DNA of 24,905 nucleotides from Caryophanales bacterium UBA7278 (GTDB taxonomy: Bacteria; Bacillota_I; Bacilli_A; RFN20; CAG-826): assembly GCA_002472275.1 (NCBI GenBank), contig DKRQ01000018.1:1-24905 (forward strand). Direction: 5' to 3'. This document shows, in pieces, positions 6,964 through 16,200 of this stretch. The position numbers and the translations under genes were made by a program. The notes under the pieces were generated by a model, which saw only the letters and a list, made by a program, of their open reading frames with translations, ran no database searches and had not been told where the DNA came from. How positions within the stretch are numbered: position 1 is the stretch's first letter; each line of letters starts with the position of its first letter.

Positions 6964-7015
6964 TGTGGAAAACTCAAGTTTTGCTAGTCCCTATGGGCTC
7001 TTCGACTGTGAATAA
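6964..7015. promoter_or_regulatory. Two DnaA-box-like sites before dnaB
   Basis: On the minus strand TTATTCACA (7007-7015) fits the DnaA-box consensus TTATNCACA exactly, and TTTTCCACA (6964-6972) differs from TTATCCACA by one base. Both have the same orientation, 43 bases apart, upstream of a replication-initiation gene. Two 9-base matches in a short region are suggestive only. Confidence 0.35.
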
Positions 7016-7040
7016 CTCGAAAAAGAGCCGATGGGGACTA
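6985..7040. repeat. 18-base imperfect inverted repeat between CDF gene and dnaB
   Basis: Arms TAGTCCCTATGGGCTCTT (6985-7002) and AAGAGCCGATGGGGACTA (7023-7040) are complementary at 16 of 18 positions, with an inner TTCGA/TCGAA pairing in the 20-base spacer. As RNA it would form a long hairpin followed four bases later by TTTTT, so it may terminate the peroxide operon. As DNA it could be a protein-binding site before dnaB. A second small repeat (AAAACT, CA, AGTTTT) lies just upstream at 6969-6982. Confidence 0.6.
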
Positions 7041-7087
7041 AACTTTTTATAGTCGGTCCCAAATAGAAATGATAGAGTAATGCCACT

Positions 7088-8302
7088 ATGAAAAGAGTGG
7101 CGGCATCCGATTATTACGAAGTAAGGAAGATGGGGACGGTCCCTTCGACCGCTTTCCATTCCCTAAGCGACCTCTACCTGCCTTTGGTGGGTCCTTTCGC
7201 CGTTTCGGTCTATCAATGCCTTGTCCACGATCCTTCGATCGAAAGCCCTAACGCGGTCTATCCCCACGGCAACCTTTTCGCCAAACTCCAGATGACCTCG
7301 GGCCAATTCGAATCGGCCATGAAACCGCTTGAAGCGGTCGGTCTCATCAAGACCTTCGTCAAGGAATCCGAGAACGGTTCCTATTTCGTCTATTGCCTCT
7401 ATGCCCCCTTAATGCCGGAGGAATTCCTTTCCGACATCCTCTTCCGTGGCATGCTCGTCTCCTATATCGGGGAGAAGGAAGTGAAGGCGCTAGAGAAGAA
7501 ATACGCGACCCCGAGTTTGCCCACCAACATGGAGGAGTGCTCCGAGTCTTTTGTCGATTACTTCCACCCAGATTTTAATTCCGGCGCGTTCAGTAAAACC
7601 GAACCAAAGAGAAGGCATGCGGCTGTTAAGACAGATTTTGATAAAAACGCCTTTTTGAAAAGGCTCGCCGAACTCGGTATTACAAATCATCAACTCGTCA
7701 CTGAGGATTTCCAAAGAATCGAGAAACTGGGTACGCTGTATGATCTTTCTTCGGAAACAATTGCCGAATTCGCCTTTGATTCTTATCAAAACGGGAGATT
7801 GAATATGGCTAACCTCGAGTCCAGATGTTCAGAGGCACTTCGCTTTCAATATCTCAGACGAGGCTCAGGCCGCAAATCGGGCGTCAATTCTTCAAGCAAA
7901 TTGGCCCAGAAAATTCGCCTTTTAGACGAAATATCACCGTCAAGATGGCTTACTATTTTGCAAGATGGGCATAAGGCAGAAAAAGGCGACTTACTCTTGT
8001 TGGATACTCTTTCCCACGAATACGGATTGCCAGACCCATGCATTAACGTTTTGATTGAATATGCCTCATACACTAGCAATGGAAGGCTAGTTCCCTCTTA
8101 TTGCGAAAAGATAGCTGCTTCGATGGTGAGAGAGGGTTGCGAAACTGCCCGCGATGCCATGGATTTCCTCAAGCGAACCAAAAAGAGGAACAGCCAAGCC
8201 TTCTTTGAAGAACCAGAGAAGCGAATTGATAAGAAAAACAATGAAGGGTCAGAGGAAGAAGTAAGCGACGAAGAAATGAAAAAACTGCTTGCTGATTTAT
8301 AA
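7088..8302 (+). CDS. dnaB: Bacillus-type DnaB replication-initiation protein
   Basis: Protein of 404 residues resembling the helicase co-loader DnaB of Bacillus (not the E. coli helicase), which works with DnaD and DnaI to load the replicative helicase at origins and stalled forks. The N-terminal winged-helix part (residues 18-135, from FHSLSDLYLPLVG to the membrane-attachment region) is followed by DnaD-like helical domains (about 190-270 and 275-355, ending in AASMVREGCETARDAMDFLK), then an acidic/lysine-rich tail. The ATG has only a weak ribosome binding site and overlaps the stop of a 3-codon frame (ATGCCACTATGA, 7080-7091). The following gene is dnaI, 11 bases later, the order known from Bacillus. 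From about 7570 on, base composition and third positions become clearly AT-richer than in the first 480 bases. Confidence 0.85.
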   Translation: MKRVAASDYYEVRKMGTVPSTAFHSLSDLYLPLVGPFAVSVYQCLVHDPSIESPNAVYPHGNLFAKLQMTSGQFESAMKPLEAVGLIKTFVKESENGSYFVYCLYAPLMPEEFLSDILFRGMLVSYIGEKEVKALEKKYATPSLPTNMEECSESFVDYFHPDFNSGAFSKTEPKRRHAAVKTDFDKNAFLKRLAELGITNHQLVTEDFQRIEKLGTLYDLSSETIAEFAFDSYQNGRLNMANLESRCSEALRFQYLRRGSGRKSGVNSSSKLAQKIRLLDEISPSRWLTILQDGHKAEKGDLLLLDTLSHEYGLPDPCINVLIEYASYTSNGRLVPSYCEKIAASMVREGCETARDAMDFLKRTKKRNSQAFFEEPEKRIDKKNNEGSEEEVSDEEMKKLLADL

Positions 8303-8313
8303 TTCTCAGAAAT

Positions 8314-9213
8314 ATGGAAAAGATCGACCTTAGCAAAGCAATCGCTCCCATGAAAGGGGTGGATGACCTCGTCGAGGAGGCCATCGATTCTTTGCGCGCG
8401 GACAAAAAGGTCTACGCCTATATCTCCGAGACCCTAAGGCTCTCCATGGGCGAGGTCAAGGCCAACCTTCCGGCCCTTTTGGATTACCAAGAGGACGTCA
8501 ATTACTGCGCCCATTGCCCGGGCCTAAGCAAATGCGCGAAGGCCACCCCGTGCTTCGTCCTAAAGCTCGAGAAGGTCGACGGGATTCTCTATCGCCACCT
8601 CGATCCCTGCGAGAAGAAAAGCGAGGCCGAGGACTTCGCATCCAGATATATATTGCGAGATTTCCCCGACGCTTACGCTGCCGCGACTTTGAAAAACGTC
8701 GAGCCCAGCAGGACCTCAAGGACCCCCGCCCTAAAAAGAATGGCGGATATTGCCCACGGCGAGACAGAAGACTGGGTATATCTCATCGGCAACCGCGGAG
8801 CGGGTAAATCCTATCTTCTCGCGGCCTTCGCCAATAGCTTTTCTAAGAAAAAGGCGCCGGTCGCCTACGCGGACACCGCCGCCCTCATCGATAAACTCAA
8901 GGAACTTAACATCAAAGACAAAACCGAATACGGCAGGCTTTTCGACGAGTTGGTTTCTTGCCCGCTTCTAGTCCTCGATGACTTCGGCAACGAATTCAAA
9001 AGCGAGTTCGTCTTCGCCTCGATTCTCTTTCCCCTCATCAACGAGAGGGCCAAGGCGAAAAAGGCGACGGCCTTCGCCTCCGATTTCTCGATCTCCGACA
9101 TCTATCTTATGTATAAGGATAAGGTAGGGGTGCCTAGGGCTAGGCAGCTAAGCGAACTGCTGAAATCCTTCTGTAAGAAGGAATTCGACGTATCCGGGGT
9201 GAGCCTCCACTAA
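8314..9213 (+). CDS. dnaI: Primosomal helicase loader DnaI
   Basis: AAA+ ATPase of 299 residues that delivers the replicative helicase to DNA. The N-terminal third has a Cys-rich segment CAHCPGLSKCAKATPC, matching the zinc-binding domain of DnaI that contacts the helicase. Then come Walker A GNRGAGKS and Walker B LLVLDDFGNE, a sensor region (ATAFASDFS), and a C-terminal RARQLSELLKSF with the arginine-finger region. Length fits Bacillus DnaI (311). No strong ribosome binding site precedes the ATG 11 bases after dnaB, so coupled translation is likely. Its stop overlaps the stop of the convergent mutM-coaE gene. Confidence 0.93.
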   Translation: MEKIDLSKAIAPMKGVDDLVEEAIDSLRADKKVYAYISETLRLSMGEVKANLPALLDYQEDVNYCAHCPGLSKCAKATPCFVLKLEKVDGILYRHLDPCEKKSEAEDFASRYILRDFPDAYAAATLKNVEPSRTSRTPALKRMADIAHGETEDWVYLIGNRGAGKSYLLAAFANSFSKKKAPVAYADTAALIDKLKELNIKDKTEYGRLFDELVSCPLLVLDDFGNEFKSEFVFASILFPLINERAKAKKATAFASDFSISDIYLMYKDKVGVPRARQLSELLKSFCKKEFDVSGVSLH

Positions 9214-10589
9214 AAAGGCAACCCTTCTATTTGCTTTCTTAGGGATTCGAGGTCTCCGTCGTTAACGATGACGATGGAGGCCTTTTTCTTCGTCATGGCC
9301 AAAGGATAGGAGGCGTTGAGCTTCATGAGCTTCTTGGCGTCCCTGCCTTCTTCTAGAAGTCGATTGGCCCTGGCCTCGGGAGCGGCTTCCACGAGGATGA
9401 TGACGTCGCATAGGGAATCGATATGGGAAGGGAGTAGCAGGGGGACGTCTAAGACGACAGACTTATGCTTAAGGGTAAACTTCCTTGCTTCTTCTAGGAC
9501 GAGAGGATAGAGGAAATCCTCGAAGCTTTTTTTCTTCATCTTGTCTTCGCCCATGGCCTTAGAGAGATAGGGGACATTGGGTTTCTTATCGACGATGGCC
9601 TCTTTCCCGAAGACCTTCTTGGCATAGGCACGGACCGCGGGCCTGCCGTACATCGATTTGGCGACCGCGTCGGCGTCAAACCTCGCGTAGCCTCTTTCTT
9701 CTAGCATCTTGCTTACCGTCGACTTGCCCGAATGGATCGGACCGGTCACCCCGATGACGAAGGGGACCCTTTCCTTTCTAGCGCAGATCGGGCAATAGGT
9801 CGTGCCCCTTCCGCTCACCTCGATTTTGCGTAAAGGGAAGCCGCAAACGGGGCAGGACTTGTTCTCGTTTCCATAGGCGAGCAACTGGTTTTGCATCCTG
9901 CCGTCCATCCCTTCTTTGGGGTGGTAGGAGCGGATGGTGGCCCCGCCTTCTTCGATGGCCTCGGCTAGGATGCGGGATGCCTCCGCTTTGATGGATTCGC
10001 ATTCGGCAAAAGAAATGGCTTTTGCAGGGGTTTTCGGGTGGATTTTGCAGGCAAAAAGAGTTTCGTCCGCGTAGATATTGCCGATTCCGGAGACGATGCT
10101 TTGGTCTAGAAGCGCCTCTTTGATGGGGATGGATTTTCCCTTTAGCCTGCTATGAAATTCCTTCACGTCCAAATCGAATGGCTCGGGACCGAGTTCCGCG
10201 AAGGGCGAGCCTTCCCGATGGGGGTCGCCTTCTAGAAGAAGGAACCGCCCGAATTTCCTCGAATCGGAATAGGAGAGGATCGTCCCATCGTCGAAATCAA
10301 AACGGAGGATTTCGTATTTGCCTTGGCTTTGACCTTTCCTCCCTTCGAAGTAACGGCCTTCCATCCTGAGGTGGGAATAGAGGCAGCGGTTGCCTTCGAG
10401 GACGAAGCAAAGGACCTTGCCCTTGCGCATGACGTCGAGGATCCTTTTGCCTTTGAGGGCCGAAAGGAAAACCTCCATGGGGCAAAGGACGTTCTTGGTT
10501 CGGTAGACCTCGACGTCCTCGATCCGCTTCCCCTTGCAATAGGGCAAGAGGATGCGACGCACGGTTTCCACTTCGGGGAGTTCTGGCAT
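9210..10589 (-). CDS. mutM-coaE: Fused formamidopyrimidine-DNA glycosylase / dephospho-CoA kinase
   Basis: One uninterrupted 459-residue frame holds two complete enzymes. Residues 1-272 are MutM/Fpg, which removes 8-oxoguanine: catalytic Pro2-Glu3 in MPELPEVETVRR, Lys58 in RKGKVLCF, HLRMEGRY, the H2TH region DQSIVSGIGNIYADE, and a zinc finger with Cys246, 249, 266 and 269. Residues 276-459 are CoaE, the last step of coenzyme A synthesis: P-loop GPIHSGKS (283-290), DADAV, DVPLLLP and an Arg-rich lid. The usual HP of the CoaE lid reads YP, and the half is slightly short (184 versus about 200). In Bacillus the genes are separate neighbours after polA, so the fusion joins an existing pair. Strong ribosome binding site AAGGAG; 3 bases after polA. 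Confidence 0.93.
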   Translation of the reverse strand: MPELPEVETVRRILLPYCKGKRIEDVEVYRTKNVLCPMEVFLSALKGKRILDVMRKGKVLCFVLEGNRCLYSHLRMEGRYFEGRKGQSQGKYEILRFDFDDGTILSYSDSRKFGRFLLLEGDPHREGSPFAELGPEPFDLDVKEFHSRLKGKSIPIKEALLDQSIVSGIGNIYADETLFACKIHPKTPAKAISFAECESIKAEASRILAEAIEEGGATIRSYHPKEGMDGRMQNQLLAYGNENKSCPVCGFPLRKIEVSGRGTTYCPICARKERVPFVIGVTGPIHSGKSTVSKMLEERGYARFDADAVAKSMYGRPAVRAYAKKVFGKEAIVDKKPNVPYLSKAMGEDKMKKKSFEDFLYPLVLEEARKFTLKHKSVVLDVPLLLPSHIDSLCDVIILVEAAPEARANRLLEEGRDAKKLMKLNASYPLAMTKKKASIVIVNDGDLESLRKQIEGLPF

Positions 10590-10592
10590 CTT

Positions 10593-13211
10593 TTACTCCT
10601 TGGCGTCGAACCAGCTTCTGCCGATCGACCCTTCCACGGTGAGCTTGGTGAGCAAGTTGACCGCATGCTCCATCTTTTCCTTGATGATGGGCAGCACGAT
10701 TTCTTTTTCCTGCTTTGGCACGGCGAAGAGGAGTTCGTCGTGGATTTGTAGAACCATCTTCGTCTTGTAGCCGCCTTCTTCTAGAAGTTTGTCGACTTCG
10801 AGCATCGCGATCTTAATGAGGTCGGCCGCCGAACCCTGGACGGGGGCGTTAAGGGCCGCCCTTTTCGCGGCTTCCCTCTTCGCGTAATTGGCATCGGAGA
10901 TATCCCTAAGGTAACGCCTTCTGCCGAACATCGTGGTGACGTAACCCTGCCTTTCGACGTCGGAGATGATCTTCTGGAGGTAGGAATCGACCTCGGGGTA
11001 GTGGCGTTTGAAATTCGCGATCATCTCCATCGCTTCCTTGGGGGTGCCTTGGATTTGCTGGGCGAGCCCAAAGGGGGTGACCCCGTAGATGATGGCGAAG
11101 TTGACCGCTTTCGCCTTCCTCCTTTGAAGGGAAGTGACCTCTTCCCCTTCGGGGACGGCGAAGATGCGGCGCGCAGTTTCCGTGTGGATGTCGCGGTCGG
11201 AATTGAAGACGTCGATGTAGGCCTCGCATTTAGAAAGCGAAGCCAGGACTCTAAGCTCGATCTGCGAATAGTCGAACGAGGCGATTTCGATGTCCTGATC
11301 GGGATAATAGAACGCTTTGCGGATGGCGCGGCTTTCCTCGTCCCTGGCCGAGATGTTTTGCAGGTTCGGGTTGGAGGAGGAGAGCCTGCCCGTCGTCGTT
11401 TGGGCTTGGTTGAAGCAGGTGTGGATCTTGCCGTCTTCCTTCACGTGGGGCAGCAGCCCATCGATATAGGTGCCGACGAGTTTGGAGTATTTCCTGTATT
11501 CGAGGATCTTAGAGACGATCGGATGGGCGTCTTTATATTCGTTAAGGACCTCGACCGAGGTGCCGGGGACCTTGCCTCCCGCTAGGCCTAGTTTCACGAA
11601 CAGGAAATCGGCGACTTGCTTGGGCGAGGAGGCGTTGAGGGGAAATCCGGCGATTTCGGTGATTTCCTTTTGCAACTCGTCTTTTTTCTTCCTAAAGGAA
11701 GACCCGATTTCTTCTAAGGCGTCCTTATCAATGGGGAATCCTTCGATTTCCATCTTGGCGAGGACCCTCGATAAAGGGAGTTCGATCTCTTCCAGTAGCT
11801 TCAAGGCGTCCGCTTCCTTAAGCGAAGAAAGCGACTTCGCCTCGAGGGCGAGGCAGAAATAGGCGGCTCTTCCTGTCGGAACCGGGGAACCCGCGGAGAA
11901 TAGGCTTGGTGCCGAGGAGGAATCCCCCAGCACGTCCACGCCTAGGAAGGAGAAGACGGAGGTGAGGGAGGCGTCGAGGCTCGAATCGAGGAGATAGGCG
12001 GAAAGAAGCAAATCGAAGTCGATGCCTTGGATCTCGATTCCCTTTTTGGCAAGGCACACCTCGATGGCTTTACCGTCATATACCTTCTTCTTGATGGAGG
12101 GGTCCTCGATGGCTTTCTTGAATAAAGGGTCGCTTACCGCGTCGAGGAAGGAAAGATAAACGATCCTTTTTCCATTGCTTAAGGCGATGCCATCGGGCTC
12201 GATGTCGTTATAGGAATCGGGGGAATAATCCAAGCAAATCCCCAGTTTTTTCCCGATTTCGAACCCTTCTAAGGAGGAGAGGGTCGTCACCTCGGGGACC
12301 TCATGCCCGCTTTCGCCCTTTTTGAGGGAGCCGGGGAGCCTTGCCATGAACTGGCGGAGCTCGTAGCGGCGGCAAAACGCGTTGAGGGCGTCGAAGTCGT
12401 AGCCTTGGTAGGAGAGGTCATCGAGGGTGAAGGGGAGCTCGGCGTCGATGAGGATGGTCGCTAGGTGCAGGCACTGCCTTCCTAGTTCCTCACCGGCGAC
12501 GATGTTCTCGCCGACCTTGCCTTTGATCGCGCCTTCCTTGGCGGCTTTTACGATCGATTCGAAGTCGCCGAATTCGTTGATGAGCTTGACCGCGGTCTTC
12601 TCGCCGACGCCAGGGATGCCCGGGAGGTTATCGCTCGCGTCGCCGCGGAGGCCTTTGTAATCGATGATCTGCATGGGGGTGAAGCCGAATAGCTCGACCA
12701 TCGAGGAGGGGGTGACCTTTTGGATGTCGGACATGCCTTTGCGGATCAGATTGACGGTGATGCGGTCATCGACGAGCTGGAGGTAGTCTTTGTCGCTTGT
12801 GTAGACCTCGACCTGATACCCTTGCTTGGCCGCCTTTTTGGCGACCGTGCCGCAGATGTCGTCGGCCTCGATGCCCGATTCCTCGTAATGGGGGACGCCT
12901 AGGGATTTAAGGAATTCCCTGGAAATCGGGAATTGCTCGGCAAGCTCGGGCGGGCAGGGTTTCCTGTTGGCTTTATATTGCTCGAATTCCGCTTTGCGAA
13001 ACGTCTTCGAGTCGGCGTCGAATCCGACGAAGAGACCATCCCCGAGTTCGACCGAACCGAGGAGTTTGGAAAGCATGTTGCCAAAGGCGAAGATCGCGTT
13101 GGTGGGGATGCCGTCTTTTGTCCTCATGATGGAGGTGACGTCCCCATAGGAGGTCGCGTAGAAGGCGCGGAAGAGGAGCGAGTTGCCGTCGATCACGTAG
13201 ATTTTCTTCAT
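10593..13211 (-). CDS. polA: DNA polymerase I
   Basis: Protein of 872 residues. Residues 1-290 form the 5' nuclease domain (MKKIYVIDGNSLLFRAF, SGIEADDICGT, SDKDYLQLV, GDASDNLPGIPGVGEKTA) used for primer removal. Residues 310-430 form a 3'-5' exonuclease-like domain that lacks the metal-binding DxE motif (it reads LDYSPD), so proofreading is probably lost, as in Bacillus. Residues 480-872 form the polymerase: motif A FDYSQIELR (Asp647), motif B RRKAKAVNFAIIYG, motif C QIHDELL (Asp825). Roles are Okazaki-fragment processing and repair synthesis. The ATG overlaps the dnaE stop (ATGA) and is preceded by GAGGTA; mutM-coaE follows after 3 bases, so all three are one transcription unit. Confidence 0.97.
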   Translation of the reverse strand: MKKIYVIDGNSLLFRAFYATSYGDVTSIMRTKDGIPTNAIFAFGNMLSKLLGSVELGDGLFVGFDADSKTFRKAEFEQYKANRKPCPPELAEQFPISREFLKSLGVPHYEESGIEADDICGTVAKKAAKQGYQVEVYTSDKDYLQLVDDRITVNLIRKGMSDIQKVTPSSMVELFGFTPMQIIDYKGLRGDASDNLPGIPGVGEKTAVKLINEFGDFESIVKAAKEGAIKGKVGENIVAGEELGRQCLHLATILIDAELPFTLDDLSYQGYDFDALNAFCRRYELRQFMARLPGSLKKGESGHEVPEVTTLSSLEGFEIGKKLGICLDYSPDSYNDIEPDGIALSNGKRIVYLSFLDAVSDPLFKKAIEDPSIKKKVYDGKAIEVCLAKKGIEIQGIDFDLLLSAYLLDSSLDASLTSVFSFLGVDVLGDSSSAPSLFSAGSPVPTGRAAYFCLALEAKSLSSLKEADALKLLEEIELPLSRVLAKMEIEGFPIDKDALEEIGSSFRKKKDELQKEITEIAGFPLNASSPKQVADFLFVKLGLAGGKVPGTSVEVLNEYKDAHPIVSKILEYRKYSKLVGTYIDGLLPHVKEDGKIHTCFNQAQTTTGRLSSSNPNLQNISARDEESRAIRKAFYYPDQDIEIASFDYSQIELRVLASLSKCEAYIDVFNSDRDIHTETARRIFAVPEGEEVTSLQRRKAKAVNFAIIYGVTPFGLAQQIQGTPKEAMEMIANFKRHYPEVDSYLQKIISDVERQGYVTTMFGRRRYLRDISDANYAKREAAKRAALNAPVQGSAADLIKIAMLEVDKLLEEGGYKTKMVLQIHDELLFAVPKQEKEIVLPIIKEKMEHAVNLLTKLTVEGSIGRSWFDAKE

Positions 13212-16200
13212 GGTAGTACCTCGATTTTGTCGGCGAGGAAGCCCCCGTCGCGATAAGTGTCCCTATGGCAATTGACCTGGACTAAGTTGCCTTCCTTCAA
13301 GGCGGGATAGGATTCGTCATAGGCGGAGGAGAACATCGTCATCTCGACGTTCCTCTCCTCGTCGTAAAGCGAGACGAAGGCCATTTTCGCGCCTTTTTTG
13401 GTGACGATGGTCTTGACCCCTCCGACGATCGCGGCCACCTTGGCGTAGCCTTTGACCCCATCTAGGGCGGAAAGCTTCAGCAACCCGCGGCTTTCGATGG
13501 TCTCCTTCTTAGAGAATAGGGGCGAGCCGGAGACCATGAAGCCGATGTTCTCCTTTTCTAAGAGCAAATCGAGCATCGGGTCCTCGCTTACCTCCACTAG
13601 GGAAGGTTTAGGGAGATTGAGGGAGAGGAGCAATTCGTTGCCCGAACTCCCGGCGAGCATCTCGGCGTAATCCAAGGCGGAAGAGGACCCTAGCCTCATC
13701 TTGCCCCTATGGGGATCGATTGAATCGAAGCAACCCGAATCGATGAGCTTGATGAAGGAGGATTGGGTGAGTCCGTTGCGCTTGTTCCTTAACGCGAAGT
13801 CGAATAAGTCCTCATAAGGGCCGTTAAGCTGCCGTTCCTCGACAATCGCGGCGCATAAGGCGCCTTGGATGCCCTTGATCGCGGTGAGGGGGAACATGAG
13901 TTTGTCCTTTTTGGGGAGGAAGCTTAGCTCCGCCTCGTTGACATCGGGCAAGGCGAACGAGTATCCCGAGGATTTGATCTCAGAGACGATCGGGTTCATC
14001 TTGGGGTCGCTTTGGGACATGCCGTTGAGGATCGCGGCGTAGAACTCGAGGGGATAACGGGCTTTAAGATATGCCATTTGGCAGGCGATGACGGCGTAGA
14101 CCAAGGCGTGGGATTTGTTGAAGCCGTAATCGGCGAACTTGTAGATGAGGTCGTAGGATTGCTCGGCGACGGAAGGGGAGACCCCGTTGCTCAAGCAACC
14201 GGAGATGTAGGAGCTCTTCAAGGAGGCGAGTTTGGCCGCGTCCTTTTTGGAGATGGCCCTGCGGAAGACGTCGGCTTGCCCATAGGAGAAGCCCGCCAAA
14301 GCGCGGACGATCTGCATGATCTGCTCTTGGTAGACGATGACCCCATAGGTGCCCGAAAGGATCGGCTCGATGCGGGGATCCAAATAGGTGATTTTCTCTT
14401 TGCCGGCCTTGCGCCTAGCGAAGGTGGGGATGTTCTCCATCGGGCCGGGGCGGTAGAGGGCGATGATCGCGACGATGTCCTCAAAGCAAGTCGGCTTCAC
14501 CTCGGCGATGGCCCGGTTCATGCCGGGGGATTCGAGCTGGAATAGGCCCATCGTCTTGCGCTTAGCGATGAGTTCGATGCCCTTTTCGTCTTCATAGGGG
14601 ATCGAGGCGGGATCGAGTTTGACCCCGTGCTCCTTTTCGATGTAGGCGACGCAGTCGTCGATGATGGATAGGTTGCGTAGCCCCAAAAGGTCCATCTTGA
14701 GGAAGCCCTGTTCCTCGAGGTGGGTCATCTCGAAGTCGACGACGAGGCCGACCTCGGGCGATTCCTTGACGGGGATCGCCTCCACCAAAGGGGCGTCATT
14801 GAGGACGATGCCGGCGGCGTGGAGCCCGGCTTGCCTAGGCAAACCCTCGATTTTGGCGGCGAGGGAGACGATTTCCAAATAGTAGGGGTCGCTGTCGACG
14901 AGTTCGCGGAAGCGGCGGTTCTGCTTGTAGTTCTGCCTTAAGGTCAAAAAGGGGTCGATCGATTTGGCGAGCAGATTGACCTGCCTATCCTCGTAGCCAT
15001 AGACGCGGCCGATGTCGCGGATCGAGGCCCTGGCGCCCAAAGTCTGCATCGTGATGATGTGGGACACCCTATCGTGGCCGTATTTGCGTTGGAGGTAGGC
15101 GACGACCTCCTCCCTCCTCACGTCGGAGAAGTCGACGTCGATATCGGGCATCGACTGGCGTTCCGGGTTAAGGAAGCGTTCGAAAAGCAGATCGTACTTG
15201 AGGGGGTCGGTGGCGACGATGCCTAGGCAATAGGAAACGAGGGAACCCGCGCTGCTGCCACGGCCGGGGCCGACGGCGATGCCGTGGGTTTTGGCGAACC
15301 TCACGTAGTCGGCGACGATTAGGAAATAGTCGGCGTAGCCCATCCTGACGATGATGCCGAGTTCGTATTCGAGACGCTCGATGTACTTGGGGTCTTGGTC
15401 TTTTCCTTTTTCCTTTAGTCCCTCATAGGCCTTTTTCTTAAGGTAAGTGGGTGAATCGATGCCTTCCTCGTTAGGATAGACGAGCAAGCCACCGCGCTTT
15501 TTCTCGAAGGTGAAGGAGAGGGAGGAAGCGATATCGAGGGTCGCCTTGATTTCCTTTTCGTTGAAGTAGGAAAGCAGGGCCTCCTCGGGAAGGAAGCATT
15601 CGTTTCCCAAGACCTTTTTCTCGGACAACCTGCCGTCATTAGAAATCGCCTCGACGATCGAAAGGACGATGGCGTCTTCTTCCTTTTCATAACGGACGAA
15701 GGGGAAGGCGACCGTGTCATAGCCATGGTTATCGGCGAAATCCCTAAGGCGGGAAACGTAGTCGGATTTATTCGGCAAATAGGGGATTCCCAAGAAAAAG
15801 GAGGGGATTTTGCGGGCGATTTCGTATAGCCAGGGCGCGGCGGATTCCAGGTCGCTGCCATAGAAGGAGGCAAGCCTCGAGTAGAAACCGTCCAAGATTA
15901 CGACGAGCCCGTTGGTCCTCGAGGTAAGTTCGGGAATCGTCAGGGCGTCTTTGGAGGCGAGATAGAGGATTTGGATCGCGTTCCTATAGCCTTCCTCCGA
16001 GGCGACGAGCAGGGTGAACAAATCGCCATCCACCGCGACGTCGAGGCCGTAGATGGGGGTGAGGTTGTTGTCTTTGGCGGCCTTGGTGAGCTCGGGGTAG
16101 CCGGAGCATGAGCAAAAGTCGGTCAAGGCGATGTGGGAAAGGCCTTTGGATAGGACCGATTTGACCGCTTTGGGCAGGGTGAGCCCACTTTTGAGGAAGC

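Noticed and set aside
6985..7040. Miniature transposon with terminal inverted repeats
   Set aside because: Total length is only 56 bases, no target-site duplication is seen, and it fits a hairpin or terminator better.
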